A DNA stretch of 64,000 nt from CBDAUN01 sp965214615 (lineage in GTDB: Bacteria > Pseudomonadota > Gammaproteobacteria > Arenicellales > JAJDZL01). A program made the translations under genes and the position numbers. Below, in pieces: positions 7,501 through 14,938 of the stretch. Within the stretch, counting starts at the first letter, position 1, and the number at the start of each line of letters is the position of its first letter. The notes beneath the pieces are model-generated. The model was given only the letters and a program-made list of their open reading frames with translations, made no database searches and had not been told where the DNA came from. Where the stretch lies: assembly GCA_965214615.1 (NCBI GenBank), contig OZ243952.1, positions 1,922,001 to 1,986,000 of the forward strand, read 5' to 3'.

Positions 7501-8739
7501 TCATTCAAGCAAGCCCGCCTTGGCAATCATTGAATGCAGCAATGTGTTGGCGCCCGCCTCACAAAATTCGCTTGACGTGTTCTCAGTTTCATTGTGACTG
7601 ACACCGCCATCGCAGGGAATAAAAATCATCGACGTTGGTGCAACCTTGGACATAAACATCGCGTCATGTCCCGCCCCGCTGAACATATCGTTGGTACTGT
7701 ATCCACAACGGACAGCGCTGTCACGGACCGTGTCAACGCACGTACGGTCAAATTCAATGGGTGGTGCAAATGCAATTCTATCTATACTGGCATCCAATTT
7801 GGTTGTGCCATCGAATTCCTGAACCGTCGCGAATATCTTGGCATCCAGTTCGTCGAATTTTTCATCCACGGGGTGGCGCATATCAACCGTAAATTCGACC
7901 CGGGATGGGACCGTATTGCGTGAACCTGGATATGACCTGAATTCGCCAACTGTTATTCTGGCATCAAACCCCATTGTTTCAGCCAGTTCGTACAATTGAC
8001 CGAGCAATTCAGCTGCACCTCTTAATGCATCACGGCGTCTTGCCATGGGTGTCGGTCCAGCATGCGTTTCTTCGCCAATGACAGTCACATCATACCAACT
8101 GACTCCTTGAATACCCGTCACGACACCAATGGTGATGTCTTTTTCTTCAAGAATCGGGCCTTGCTCAATGTGAGTTTCGAAAAATGCCGAATAGCCATGA
8201 TCCGCTGGCAGTGGATCACCAAGATAGCCAATGCGCTCAAGTTCACCGCCAATGGTCTTGCCGTCATGGTCTGAACGGGAGTGACCGTATTCCAAGTCAA
8301 ATTTTCCGGCATAGACGGCAGAACCGACCATCGACGGCGGAAAGCGAGCCCCTTCTTCGTTGGTCCAAACCACCATCTCAATGGGAAGTTCGGTCTGAAG
8401 TTCCACATCGTTCAAAGTGCGAATGACTTCCAGTGCGGCCAACACACCATAAACACCATCAAACTTGCCCCCCGTTGGCTGCGTATCCAGATGACTGCCA
8501 GAGCCAACCGGCTTGCCATTGGTTTTTCCCGGACGACGGAAAAACATGTTGCCCATCGGGTCCACCAATAGTGTACAGCCCTCATCTGTCGCCCACTGCG
8601 TTAAAAGCTCCCTGCTTTCCTTGTCAAGATCAGTCAATGCCAAACGGCAAACGCCACCTTTATCGGTTGCCCCAATCTTTGCCATCTGCATCAGTGAATC
8701 CCATAATCGCTCACCATTGACTCTTAGATTTTCTGTCAT
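7501..8739 (-). CDS. Zn-dependent N-carbamoyl-amino-acid / allantoate amidohydrolase family enzyme
   Basis: This intact protein of 412 residues belongs to the M20-type amidohydrolases that cut carbamoyl or ureido groups from amino acids. Metal and active-site motifs are visible in order: GSHLDTQPTGGKFDGVYG, WTNEEGARF, THIEQGPILE, GEETHAGPTPMARRRDA, PSRVEFTVDMRHP and SGAGHDAMFM near the C terminus. ATG 8739 is preferred over ATG 8745 because AAGGA sits 9-10 nt before it. The length matches the family (about 410). Likely substrates are N-carbamoyl-L-amino acids, beta-ureidopropionate or allantoate; the sequence does not decide. It stands alone between mobile-element remnants, and its 3' end abuts the ExeA-like fragment, so an insertion came to rest exactly at its stop codon. 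Confidence 0.9.
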   Translation of the reverse strand: MTENLRVNGERLWDSLMQMAKIGATDKGGVCRLALTDLDKESRELLTQWATDEGCTLLVDPMGNMFFRRPGKTNGKPVGSGSHLDTQPTGGKFDGVYGVLAALEVIRTLNDVELQTELPIEMVVWTNEEGARFPPSMVGSAVYAGKFDLEYGHSRSDHDGKTIGGELERIGYLGDPLPADHGYSAFFETHIEQGPILEEKDITIGVVTGIQGVSWYDVTVIGEETHAGPTPMARRRDALRGAAELLGQLYELAETMGFDARITVGEFRSYPGSRNTVPSRVEFTVDMRHPVDEKFDELDAKIFATVQEFDGTTKLDASIDRIAFAPPIEFDRTCVDTVRDSAVRCGYSTNDMFSGAGHDAMFMSKVAPTSMIFIPCDGGVSHNETENTSSEFCEAGANTLLHSMIAKAGLLE

Positions 8740-8882
8740 TTTCATATTCCTTCAATTTGAATGTCCAAATAATTCGCAAAGTGCCGTGCGACCTGCCACA
8801 CGCATGATTACCCTACGCGTCAAAGTAAAGTCAATCCGGACTCTACGATGGGCATTGGTGTGCCAGTACGGCCAGTGTTCAA
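8740..8882. other. short spacer between amidohydrolase start and TctA remnant
   Basis: No gene. It should hold the amidohydrolase promoter on the minus strand; AAGGAAT directly before the start is the only clear signal. Confidence 0.4.
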
Positions 8883-9262
8883 TTATGCGTTTTCGTCCCC
8901 GTACTTCGCGTAATGACATCCAAACAATTTTCGATGTCGAATAATATTCATCGTGATAGTTAAAAGTCCGGCTAACACGAGCACTGCGCTGATAGGCGAA
9001 GTAAAAAAGGCGAACACATTGTAATCCAGGAGAACCATTGAGCGAGAAAACGTGTTCTCGCCAATCTGCCCAAATATAACGCCCATCACCAGTGCAGGAA
9101 TCGAATTATCGCCTTTGCGAAAAAAACCCCGAAGATTCCAGCCACAAACGTCGTGCAGACATCAAGTATGTTGCCCCGCAGCGCAAAAGCTCCAATCGTC
9201 GCAAACACCAAGATCACAGGTGCCAGAAGTGGAAAAGGAATTCTCAGCAGGTTGGCTTAATC
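8883..9262 (-). pseudogene. TctA-family tricarboxylate transporter subunit, C-terminal remnant
   Basis: From 9262 the minus strand reads NLLRIPFPLLAPVILVFATI, GAFALRGNILDVCTTFVAGI and FGVFF, then shifts at a run of seven T residues (about 9119-9126) into NSIPALVMGVIFGQIGENTF, SRSM and FFTSPISAVLVLAGL to the stop. This is the end of TctA, the large 12-helix permease of tripartite tricarboxylate transporters (usually about 500 residues), whose last part has P-LVLG--LG---E---R-S and F--RPIS. Only the last quarter survives and it is out of frame. No TctB or TctC is nearby. Confidence 0.75.
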
Positions 9263-9264
9263 TG

Positions 9265-9420
9265 AAAGCGGTTGGGCTTTACCCGCAAGTTTCGATCGCA
9301 TTTAGCCGAATCATGGAGCATCTGCAGCTGCCTGTGAACATGCAAAAGATCCGATGCCCGCGTTATCCTGACGAGGCTTTGGAATTCTTAGGCTATTGTT
9401 TCGCAACGAACTGGGTAATT
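9265..9420 (+). pseudogene. group II intron-type reverse transcriptase fragment
   Basis: The plus strand reads AFSRIMEHLQLPVNMQKIRC followed by YPDEALEFLGYCF. This matches the thumb-proximal end of the reverse transcriptase domain in group II intron proteins, where L-L-VN--KT----P-E---FLGY is conserved. Nothing of the catalytic YADD region, maturase or HNH domain is present. It is a short decayed piece abutting the TctA remnant. Confidence 0.5.
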
Positions 9421-9462
9421 TCAAAACGACCCTGCCACTCCTCTAATGCGGAATCTGCGTAG

Positions 9463-9567
9463 CGCCACCTGGAACAATTCGAGTATCGCTTCAATCGTCG
9501 GTACAGCTTGCCGAATTTGATTTTCAAGACTCGCCAACGTCACTTTGAGTACGCCGCCTACGTCTGA
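9463..9567 (+). pseudogene. IS1595-like transposase, C-terminal scrap
   Basis: A 34-codon frame ends at TGA 9565-9567 and reads RHLEQFEYRFNRRYSLPNLI. The pattern YL-EF-YRFNRR-DLP is typical of the C-terminal tail of IS1595-type (ISXO2-like) transposases. No upstream part of the transposase was found. Confidence 0.5.
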
Positions 9568-9697
9568 AAAGCTCTTGAAGCATGGCTTACGAAAAGTGGT
9601 AATGGAGAAGATTTTTGTAGAAACAATTTATTCTGCAAACTGTTTTGCTTTCGTTGCCGATTGATCCTATGTGCAGTCAGTTGCGGCGAAATCACGG

Positions 9698-10309
9698 TCA
9701 GGCACCATAGTTATTCATATACGGCAATTGCTCGCTCAGTTGCTTCGTCAAGCCGGCGTTTTCCAAAAGCAGATCAGTACTGTTCCAAAGTCCGTCAACA
9801 AGCGCCGTACGATGCTGTTCCGACATCTGTGCCTGTGCCGATATCCGATCGGATTCAATGCGCGGCGGATCCAGATCAACACTCCAGACAAGTTCCGCGT
9901 CCGAATCTGCGACATCCTGAATCTGCCGTAATTGCTGCTCGTCAACCCGAATCGCAGGAATGCCGATCGTAACGCAATTGCTGGCAAATATTTCTGCGAA
10001 TGTCTCGCCAACAATTGCCTTGATCCCCCAGCGCATCAGCGCTTGCGGTGCATGCTCCCGGCTCGATCCGCAGCCGAAATTCTTATTGACGATCAGTATC
10101 TGCGTTCCCTGATTGCGCTGTTCATTGAACGGATGCGGTCTTTCGCTGCCGTCGGCGTTGAACCGTTCGTCATAGAACGGATACTTGCCGAGGTTCGAGA
10201 ATGTAATCTCCTTAAGGAATCGGGCAGGGATGATTCTGTCCGTATCAATATCGTCTCCGCGGATGACCATCGCCCTTCCGCTGACTCGTGTAATCCTATT
10301 GCTAGCCAT
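9698..10309 (-). CDS. leuD: 3-isopropylmalate dehydratase small subunit
   Basis: The protein has about 203 residues and is the swivelling small subunit that, with LeuC, isomerises 2- to 3-isopropylmalate in leucine synthesis. Visible hallmarks are DIDTDRIIPARFLK near the N terminus, NFGCGSSREHAPQAL in the middle and FAEIFASNCVTIGI. The length is in the family range. ATG 10309 (MASNRITRV) is chosen over an upstream in-frame start because GGTTGGTAACC precedes it and the upstream residues are not family-like. It follows leuC by 25 nt and is surely cotranscribed with it. LeuCD-fold enzymes can also act on citraconate, methylmalate or homoaconitate, and leuA and leuB are absent here, so biosynthetic leucine function is likely but not proved. 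Confidence 0.9.
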   Translation of the reverse strand: MASNRITRVSGRAMVIRGDDIDTDRIIPARFLKEITFSNLGKYPFYDERFNADGSERPHPFNEQRNQGTQILIVNKNFGCGSSREHAPQALMRWGIKAIVGETFAEIFASNCVTIGIPAIRVDEQQLRQIQDVADSDAELVWSVDLDPPRIESDRISAQAQMSEQHRTALVDGLWNSTDLLLENAGLTKQLSEQLPYMNNYGA

Positions 10310-10334
10310 GGTTACCAACCTGCAATCCAATCAT

Positions 10335-11741
10335 TTAATTCTGTTCGCTGCGAATATCGGTGACTTGACCGTTTATCGCCGCCGCCGCCGCCATCTGGGG
10401 AGACATCAGCAACGTGCGTCCATGCGGACTGCCCTGGCGGCCGATGAAATTACGGTTGCTCGTGCTGGCGCAAATTTCATCATTCTCCAGCTTATCCGGG
10501 TTCATGGCCAGGCACATCGAGCAGCCCGGCTCCCTCCATTGAAGTCCGGCATCGATGAATATCTCATCCAGTCCTTCCTGAGCAGACTGCCTTGCCACCT
10601 GCTGGGAACCCGGCACCACGATCGCGCGCACATGTTTCGCAACGTTCCGATTCTTGACGATCTCAGCCGCCGCGCGCAAGTCTTCGATTCTCGAATTCGT
10701 GCAACTGCCGATGAACACGACATCAACCTTTACGTCGGTCATTTTCTGTCCAGGACGCAACTTCATATGACGATACGCATGCTCTACATTCTGCCGCTCG
10801 TCGCTCGAAAATGAACCCAACTCCGGCAAGCGCTCATCGACTCCGACACATTGGCCCGGATTGATGCCCCAGGTGACATGAGGGGAAATATCGGATGCGC
10901 TGAATCTGCACACATCATCGTAGGCGGCCGAACTGTCAGACTTGACCGACTCCCAGTAGTCTACCGCCCGAGGCCAGGACGACTGGTCCGGCGCATGCGG
11001 ACGCCCTGACAAGTAGTCGTAAGTGACTTGATCGGGATTGATATATCCCACCCGTGCGCCGCCTTCGATCGACATGTTGCAAACCGTCATGCGCTGTTCC
11101 ATGGTCATGCTCTGGATTGCCGATCCACCGTATTCATAGGCATAGCCGATGCCGCCGCGGGTGCCCAGCATGCGAATGATGTAGAGAATGACGTCCTTGG
11201 CAAATACGCCTCGGCCAAGCTTGCCGTCGACCTCGATTCTGCGCACCTTGAGACGGTCGACCGGCAGGCACTGTGTCGCAAGCACATCGCCTACCTGAGA
11301 AGTGCCGATCCCAAACGCCAGCGTGCCGAACGCGCCGTGCGTCGAAGTGTGCGAATCTCCGCAAGCCACGGTCATTCCAGGATGAACCAGACCAAGCTCC
11401 GGGCCGACAACATGGACTATTCCCTGCTGCTTTGAAGCACGGTCCAGATATTCGATGTCGAACTGCCTGGCGTTCATCTCAAGTGCCCGGGCCATCGCTT
11501 CGGCCTGCTCATCCAGAAATGGACGAATCTGGCTGGTAGTCGGGATGATGTGATCTAGCGTTGCAATAGTGCGTTTCGGATATGCAAGCTTCAATCCGCG
11601 CTCGCGCAGCATGTCGCAAGCTTGCGGACTCGTCACCTCATGCACCAGATGCAGACCGATGAATAGCTGATATTGACCGGTGACCAGCCGAGCAACCGTA
11701 TGCTTGTCAAAAATCTTGTCGTATAGCGTATTGGATGCCAT
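10335..11741 (-). CDS. leuC: 3-isopropylmalate dehydratase large subunit
   Basis: The protein has 468 residues, as expected for LeuC. The [4Fe-4S] cluster cysteines are seen in GSCTNSR and in GCSMCLAMNPD; the substrate and fold motifs VACGDSHTSTHGAFG, GTSQVGDVLATQ and STSNRNFIGRQG are intact. The start ATG 11741 (MASNTLYDKIFDKH) follows a GGGGGG-containing ribosome binding site; the longer frame to 11786 adds unrelated residues. With LeuD it forms the heterodimer for leucine synthesis. No leucine-leader or leuAB genes are seen. Downstream is leuD, then a zone of transposon scraps. Confidence 0.92.
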   Translation of the reverse strand: MASNTLYDKIFDKHTVARLVTGQYQLFIGLHLVHEVTSPQACDMLRERGLKLAYPKRTIATLDHIIPTTSQIRPFLDEQAEAMARALEMNARQFDIEYLDRASKQQGIVHVVGPELGLVHPGMTVACGDSHTSTHGAFGTLAFGIGTSQVGDVLATQCLPVDRLKVRRIEVDGKLGRGVFAKDVILYIIRMLGTRGGIGYAYEYGGSAIQSMTMEQRMTVCNMSIEGGARVGYINPDQVTYDYLSGRPHAPDQSSWPRAVDYWESVKSDSSAAYDDVCRFSASDISPHVTWGINPGQCVGVDERLPELGSFSSDERQNVEHAYRHMKLRPGQKMTDVKVDVVFIGSCTNSRIEDLRAAAEIVKNRNVAKHVRAIVVPGSQQVARQSAQEGLDEIFIDAGLQWREPGCSMCLAMNPDKLENDEICASTSNRNFIGRQGSPHGRTLLMSPQMAAAAAINGQVTDIRSEQN

Positions 11742-12166
11742 GAGCCCCCCAATGGTGCGTTGATTTGAACGAAGACCACCACGCATGCCTGACGCGTCGC
11801 GCTTGGCAATTTACCTCGCAAATCTCAAAAAAGCGTCTCGCAGTTGCGCACTGCCGAGTGCACATTTTACACCTACGCGATACTGCATACCACGCGAAGC
11901 GGAAAAAATGAATCAAGCGCACTTGACAATATCTCTCCAGCCTTTATCGGGATTGATCAAAGGTTGAGATAAACACGATTCATTCATGAATATATGATCA
12001 TGATAAGAGGAAAATATTTCATCATAAACTTGTTGAAATAAAGTAATTTATCCCTACTTTATAAACATCATGAGTAAACAGGGTAGTTGAGAAGAATTAA
12101 TATTAGGCTTCTCGCTATGAAATCGAAAATGATCGCTAGTTTTGTTTATCAATTTAGGTAATCACA
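11742..12166. other. AT-rich intergenic region
   Basis: About 425 nt without a supported gene, much richer in A+T than the surroundings from about 11980 on. It should contain the divergent promoters of leuCD and of the small membrane gene. A TTGACA at 11923-11928 is the only consensus -35, but no good -10 is spaced correctly from it. Confidence 0.5.
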
Positions 12167-12250
12167 ATGTTGCAAGATGTAATTAACAGAGTCGGAATAG
12201 CCTTTTTCGGCGCGGTCATTCTGCTGTCAATCTTAGTCGCCGTAATTTAG
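12167..12250 (+). CDS. 27-residue single-helix membrane peptide
   Basis: ATG 12167 to TAG 12248-12250 encodes a 27-residue peptide: a short amphipathic start (MLQDVINRVG) followed by a long hydrophobic run (IAFFGAVILLSILVAVI) that can span the membrane once. A weak TAGGT lies 11 nt before the start. It ends 35 nt upstream of the DUF1127 gene on the same strand, so the two may share a transcript. I recognise no family. It might be a regulatory small protein, or a chance frame; the strong hydrophobic bias and tight spacing favour a real gene. Confidence 0.45.
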   Translation: MLQDVINRVGIAFFGAVILLSILVAVI

Positions 12251-12285
12251 TAGTCATCGATATATCAGTAAAAGGAATTTTTAAA

Positions 12286-12588
12286 ATGGTCAGCAAAATC
12301 ATCAGATTTCACCCTTATGCGCAAGTGCGCGAACACATTTCGATTGGAACCGCAATCGGCAATCTCATCGGGTCGGCAAAAAGCCATTTCAAGGCTAGAG
12401 CGACGATTCGCGAACTATCCAAGCTGTCCGACCGTCAGCTTCAGGATATCGGCATCGAAAGACATGCCATTCCTGCGACGGTTTTCGGACTGCAGGACTC
12501 CGAGCGCGCAAAGAGCCGCGTTTCGAGTGAACCACGCACGGTGATTGTGCGAACCTATGACAAAGAGTACAGTCATCTCGCCGTGTAG
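12286..12588 (+). CDS. DUF1127 (YjiS-like) small basic protein
   Basis: This 100-residue protein carries the DUF1127 signature: a helical segment followed by RATIRELSKLSDRQLQDIGI and ERHAI. DUF1127 proteins are small, basic and often stress- or phosphate-regulated; some bind RNA and link regulation to RNA turnover, but the role of this one is unknown. AAAGGAATTTTTAAA before ATG 12286 is a good ribosome binding site. The C-terminal third (from about residue 66) is an extra tail not part of the domain. A strong terminator follows 30 nt after the stop, so the transcript likely ends here. Confidence 0.85.
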   Translation: MVSKIIRFHPYAQVREHISIGTAIGNLIGSAKSHFKARATIRELSKLSDRQLQDIGIERHAIPATVFGLQDSERAKSRVSSEPRTVIVRTYDKEYSHLAV

Positions 12589-12620
12589 GTTGAATTCTCC
12601 TTAGTATCACTTGATTGTTG

Positions 12621-12655
12621 ACGCCGCCGGTTGCAATAGCCGGCGGCGTTTTTTC
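12621..12655 (+). terminator. rho-independent terminator after the DUF1127 gene
   Basis: A perfect 10-bp GC-rich stem, ACGCCGCCGG (12621-12630) with CCGGCGGCGT (12640-12649), has a 9-nt loop and is followed by TTTTTT (12649-12654). This is a textbook intrinsic terminator and separates the DUF1127 transcript from the large operon that starts at about 12.9 kb. Confidence 0.92.
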
Positions 12656-12939
12656 TTGGCACGTCTGACATGATGCGTGCTGGCTCGGACCATGCCGATT
12701 TGCGCGCTGCGGCTGCGCCGAACAATCCGGCAATGAATCACTTCCTCCGAATTTCGTGCATGCCTTCTCAGACTGCTTGAGCACGATTGAAACCACCGGA
12801 ATATCGGTCAAATTCGTTCACTTCAGCGAGTTGGCGTGGCACGGTCGCAGGCTAATTGCAAGCTCAATATGTTAAACTTCATTCAATTGCTCTCAGCCTT
12901 GGAATGATCTCGTTTCCCCAGGGCATGACTATTGCACCG

Positions 12940-13566
12940 ATGAAGGAACAATTTGCCTATCACATCACTGCTGCAGTCTTGATTTGCACCGGTGTTGCCG
13001 CTTCGAATGCGTACGCGCAAGCATCCGGTCTTGCAGAATGTCCGTCCAGGCATGTTGACGTGAAACTCGATGAACAAGCAATGACCGCCGAAGAGATGCT
13101 GCAGTTGCTCGAGAAACGCCTATTCGAATCCGGCATGGAATTCGAGGAGTGTCTGAAAACCGGATATGCCGCTTCAGGTTCGGCTGCATCCGCGGCTGCT
13201 TCAGCTGCGAATCAGTATGATGACACTCTCGACACGACTGACGGCGAAGACGGTTACGCGAATAGCGCCACGTCCGGCTACGACGGCGGAGAAGGGGGAG
13301 AAGTCGGAGAAGACCAGAGTCTGAACGAGACGACACTCGCCACAACAGGTGCATCGGCTGAATCTGACACGAGTTCATCCGAACCGGACAGAATTGTTCT
13401 AGATGACGAGGATTCAGGCAAGATACCCGATGACATTCCTCCAGCTGATACAGACAGTGCGTTCACGCGGCAACTGAGAACTGCGGCAATGGAGGAGCCG
13501 GACCCAGACAAGCGGGCACAACTTTGGAACCTGTACAGAGAATATCGGAATCTGCCCGCAAAATAA
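12940..13566 (+). CDS. exported acidic protein, first gene of the PEGA/VWA operon
   Basis: The protein has 208 residues and starts with a signal peptide ending in SNAYA-Q. ATG 12940 (MKEQFAYHITAAVLIC) gives a normal-length signal; ATG 12925 would add five residues. The mature part has a short conserved-looking start with two cysteines (LAECPSRHVDVKL and EECLKTGYAA), then a long Ser/Ala/Gly/Asp/Glu-rich, probably disordered region, and a basic-acidic C-terminal helix (KRAQLWNLYREYRNLPAK). No family is recognised. It precedes the lipoprotein by 63 nt on the same strand, and the strong terminator upstream suggests a new promoter before it. A periplasmic or surface partner of the following complex is the best guess. 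Confidence 0.7.
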   Translation: MKEQFAYHITAAVLICTGVAASNAYAQASGLAECPSRHVDVKLDEQAMTAEEMLQLLEKRLFESGMEFEECLKTGYAASGSAASAAASAANQYDDTLDTTDGEDGYANSATSGYDGGEGGEVGEDQSLNETTLATTGASAESDTSSSEPDRIVLDDEDSGKIPDDIPPADTDSAFTRQLRTAAMEEPDPDKRAQLWNLYREYRNLPAK

Positions 13567-13629
13567 CATCAGTCACTTCATCGCGCAATTCGGCGATGCG
13601 GCACCAGTCATTCAGTTGAGGACCATGCT

Positions 13630-14868
13630 ATGGTGAATCGTAATTTAGCTTCAATGGTGTTTTTCTGCACATTCGCGCTAGCCGGCTGTCTGCCCGACGG
13701 CCAAAGCGTGAGCAGTTCAAGTTCCGAGCCAAGCCAACTCGGCTTGAACCTCGGGATTTCGGATAGTCCGGAAGCCAGCGAATACGTTCCTGACGTGTTG
13801 CTGGATGTTGTCGTGCCGGTATTTGATCCGAACATCCCTGATGACCCAGACGAATATGAAGAACTGGGCATATGGCCGGAAGTTCGGCGCACTGAAGCCA
13901 TTCGATTTGCCGGACTGATGAAAAAGGAGCTTCAGGCCACCAAGGCATTCGGCGATGTGCGAGTGGTGCCTCATACCGCAGTCACTTCGGATTTGTATGT
14001 CATCGGGCAGGTCAAAAAGTCAAACGGCGAAGACGTTGCGTTTGAAATTTCGGTATTCGATATTACTCAGAAGCGCTGGATGAAGCGTGACTACGAGCAT
14101 CGGGTGAAGGAATATCACTGGCAAAGCAAGCGCAAATCGAGCAGCGATCCGTATCAGCCGGCATTTAAGAAGGCGGCAAAGGATATAGTGAACCTGCTGC
14201 AAAAGAAGTCTTCTGACAATCTTGAACAGCTGCGGTTGATATCCGACCTGCAATTTGCAAGCGCATTCGCCCCGGAAGCGCTAGGAGAATACCTTGACAT
14301 AAAGGACAAAAAGCTGGTTCTGGTTTCAGTACCAGCCGAAGATGATCCGATGCTGTCGCGCACCAGAGCGCTTCGCGTCGCTGACCAACTCTACATGGAC
14401 AGGATGCAAACACATTATGACGACTTCGTGCAATCTACCGATTCCAGCTATGTCGCATGGCAGGAACATAGCATGTCGTCAGCCAAGTCCGCCCGCGAAG
14501 CAAAGAAAAAATCCACTTCGCAAGCGATTATCGGCGGCTTGCTGCTGCTCGGAGCCGCAGTGGCGGCTTCCAATGCATCAGATGACGGAGGATACGATGC
14601 CGGCGCTGCTCTCGGAGCCACTGTGGCTGCAACCGGAGGAATCGTCATGCTTCAGAAAAGTTTCGAGTCAAGCGCAGAAGGCAAATTTCACCGCGAAAAC
14701 CTGATTGAACTTGGCAGAGACCTGGATTTCGACATTGCCCCTCAGATCGTACAGCTGGAAAGTGAAACAGTAACCCTGCAAGGCGACGTGCGCGAGCAAT
14801 ATCTTCAATGGCAGGCCTTGCTGAGACGCATGTATGAGCTGGAGCGGGTGCCGGATGTGCAATTGTAA
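13630..14868 (+). CDS. outer-membrane-type lipoprotein with glycine-zipper-like segment
   Basis: The 412-residue protein begins with a signal peptide and lipobox FALAGC, so Cys20 would be lipidated. An N-terminal domain (about residues 45-180) with EAIRFAGLMKKELQATKAFG, SDLYVIGQVKKSNGEDVAFE and SVFDITQKRWM resembles lipoproteins in which a periplasmic domain measures or assembles a partner; I cannot name a family. Around residues 300-345 lies a Gly/Ala-rich hydrophobic stretch (IIGGLLLLGAAVAAS) that could insert into a membrane or form a glycine zipper. The C terminus is helical. Residue 2 after Cys is Pro, not Asp, so outer-membrane sorting is expected. It sits second in the operon, 70 nt before the TPR/PEGA gene. 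Confidence 0.75.
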   Translation: MVNRNLASMVFFCTFALAGCLPDGQSVSSSSSEPSQLGLNLGISDSPEASEYVPDVLLDVVVPVFDPNIPDDPDEYEELGIWPEVRRTEAIRFAGLMKKELQATKAFGDVRVVPHTAVTSDLYVIGQVKKSNGEDVAFEISVFDITQKRWMKRDYEHRVKEYHWQSKRKSSSDPYQPAFKKAAKDIVNLLQKKSSDNLEQLRLISDLQFASAFAPEALGEYLDIKDKKLVLVSVPAEDDPMLSRTRALRVADQLYMDRMQTHYDDFVQSTDSSYVAWQEHSMSSAKSAREAKKKSTSQAIIGGLLLLGAAVAASNASDDGGYDAGAALGATVAATGGIVMLQKSFESSAEGKFHRENLIELGRDLDFDIAPQIVQLESETVTLQGDVREQYLQWQALLRRMYELERVPDVQL

Positions 14869-14938
14869 TGATCGCGTCCAGTTATTTTTCTCGGAATCCA
14901 CTTGAAAACCGATAGGCATCTGACTTTGCGTATTGGGT

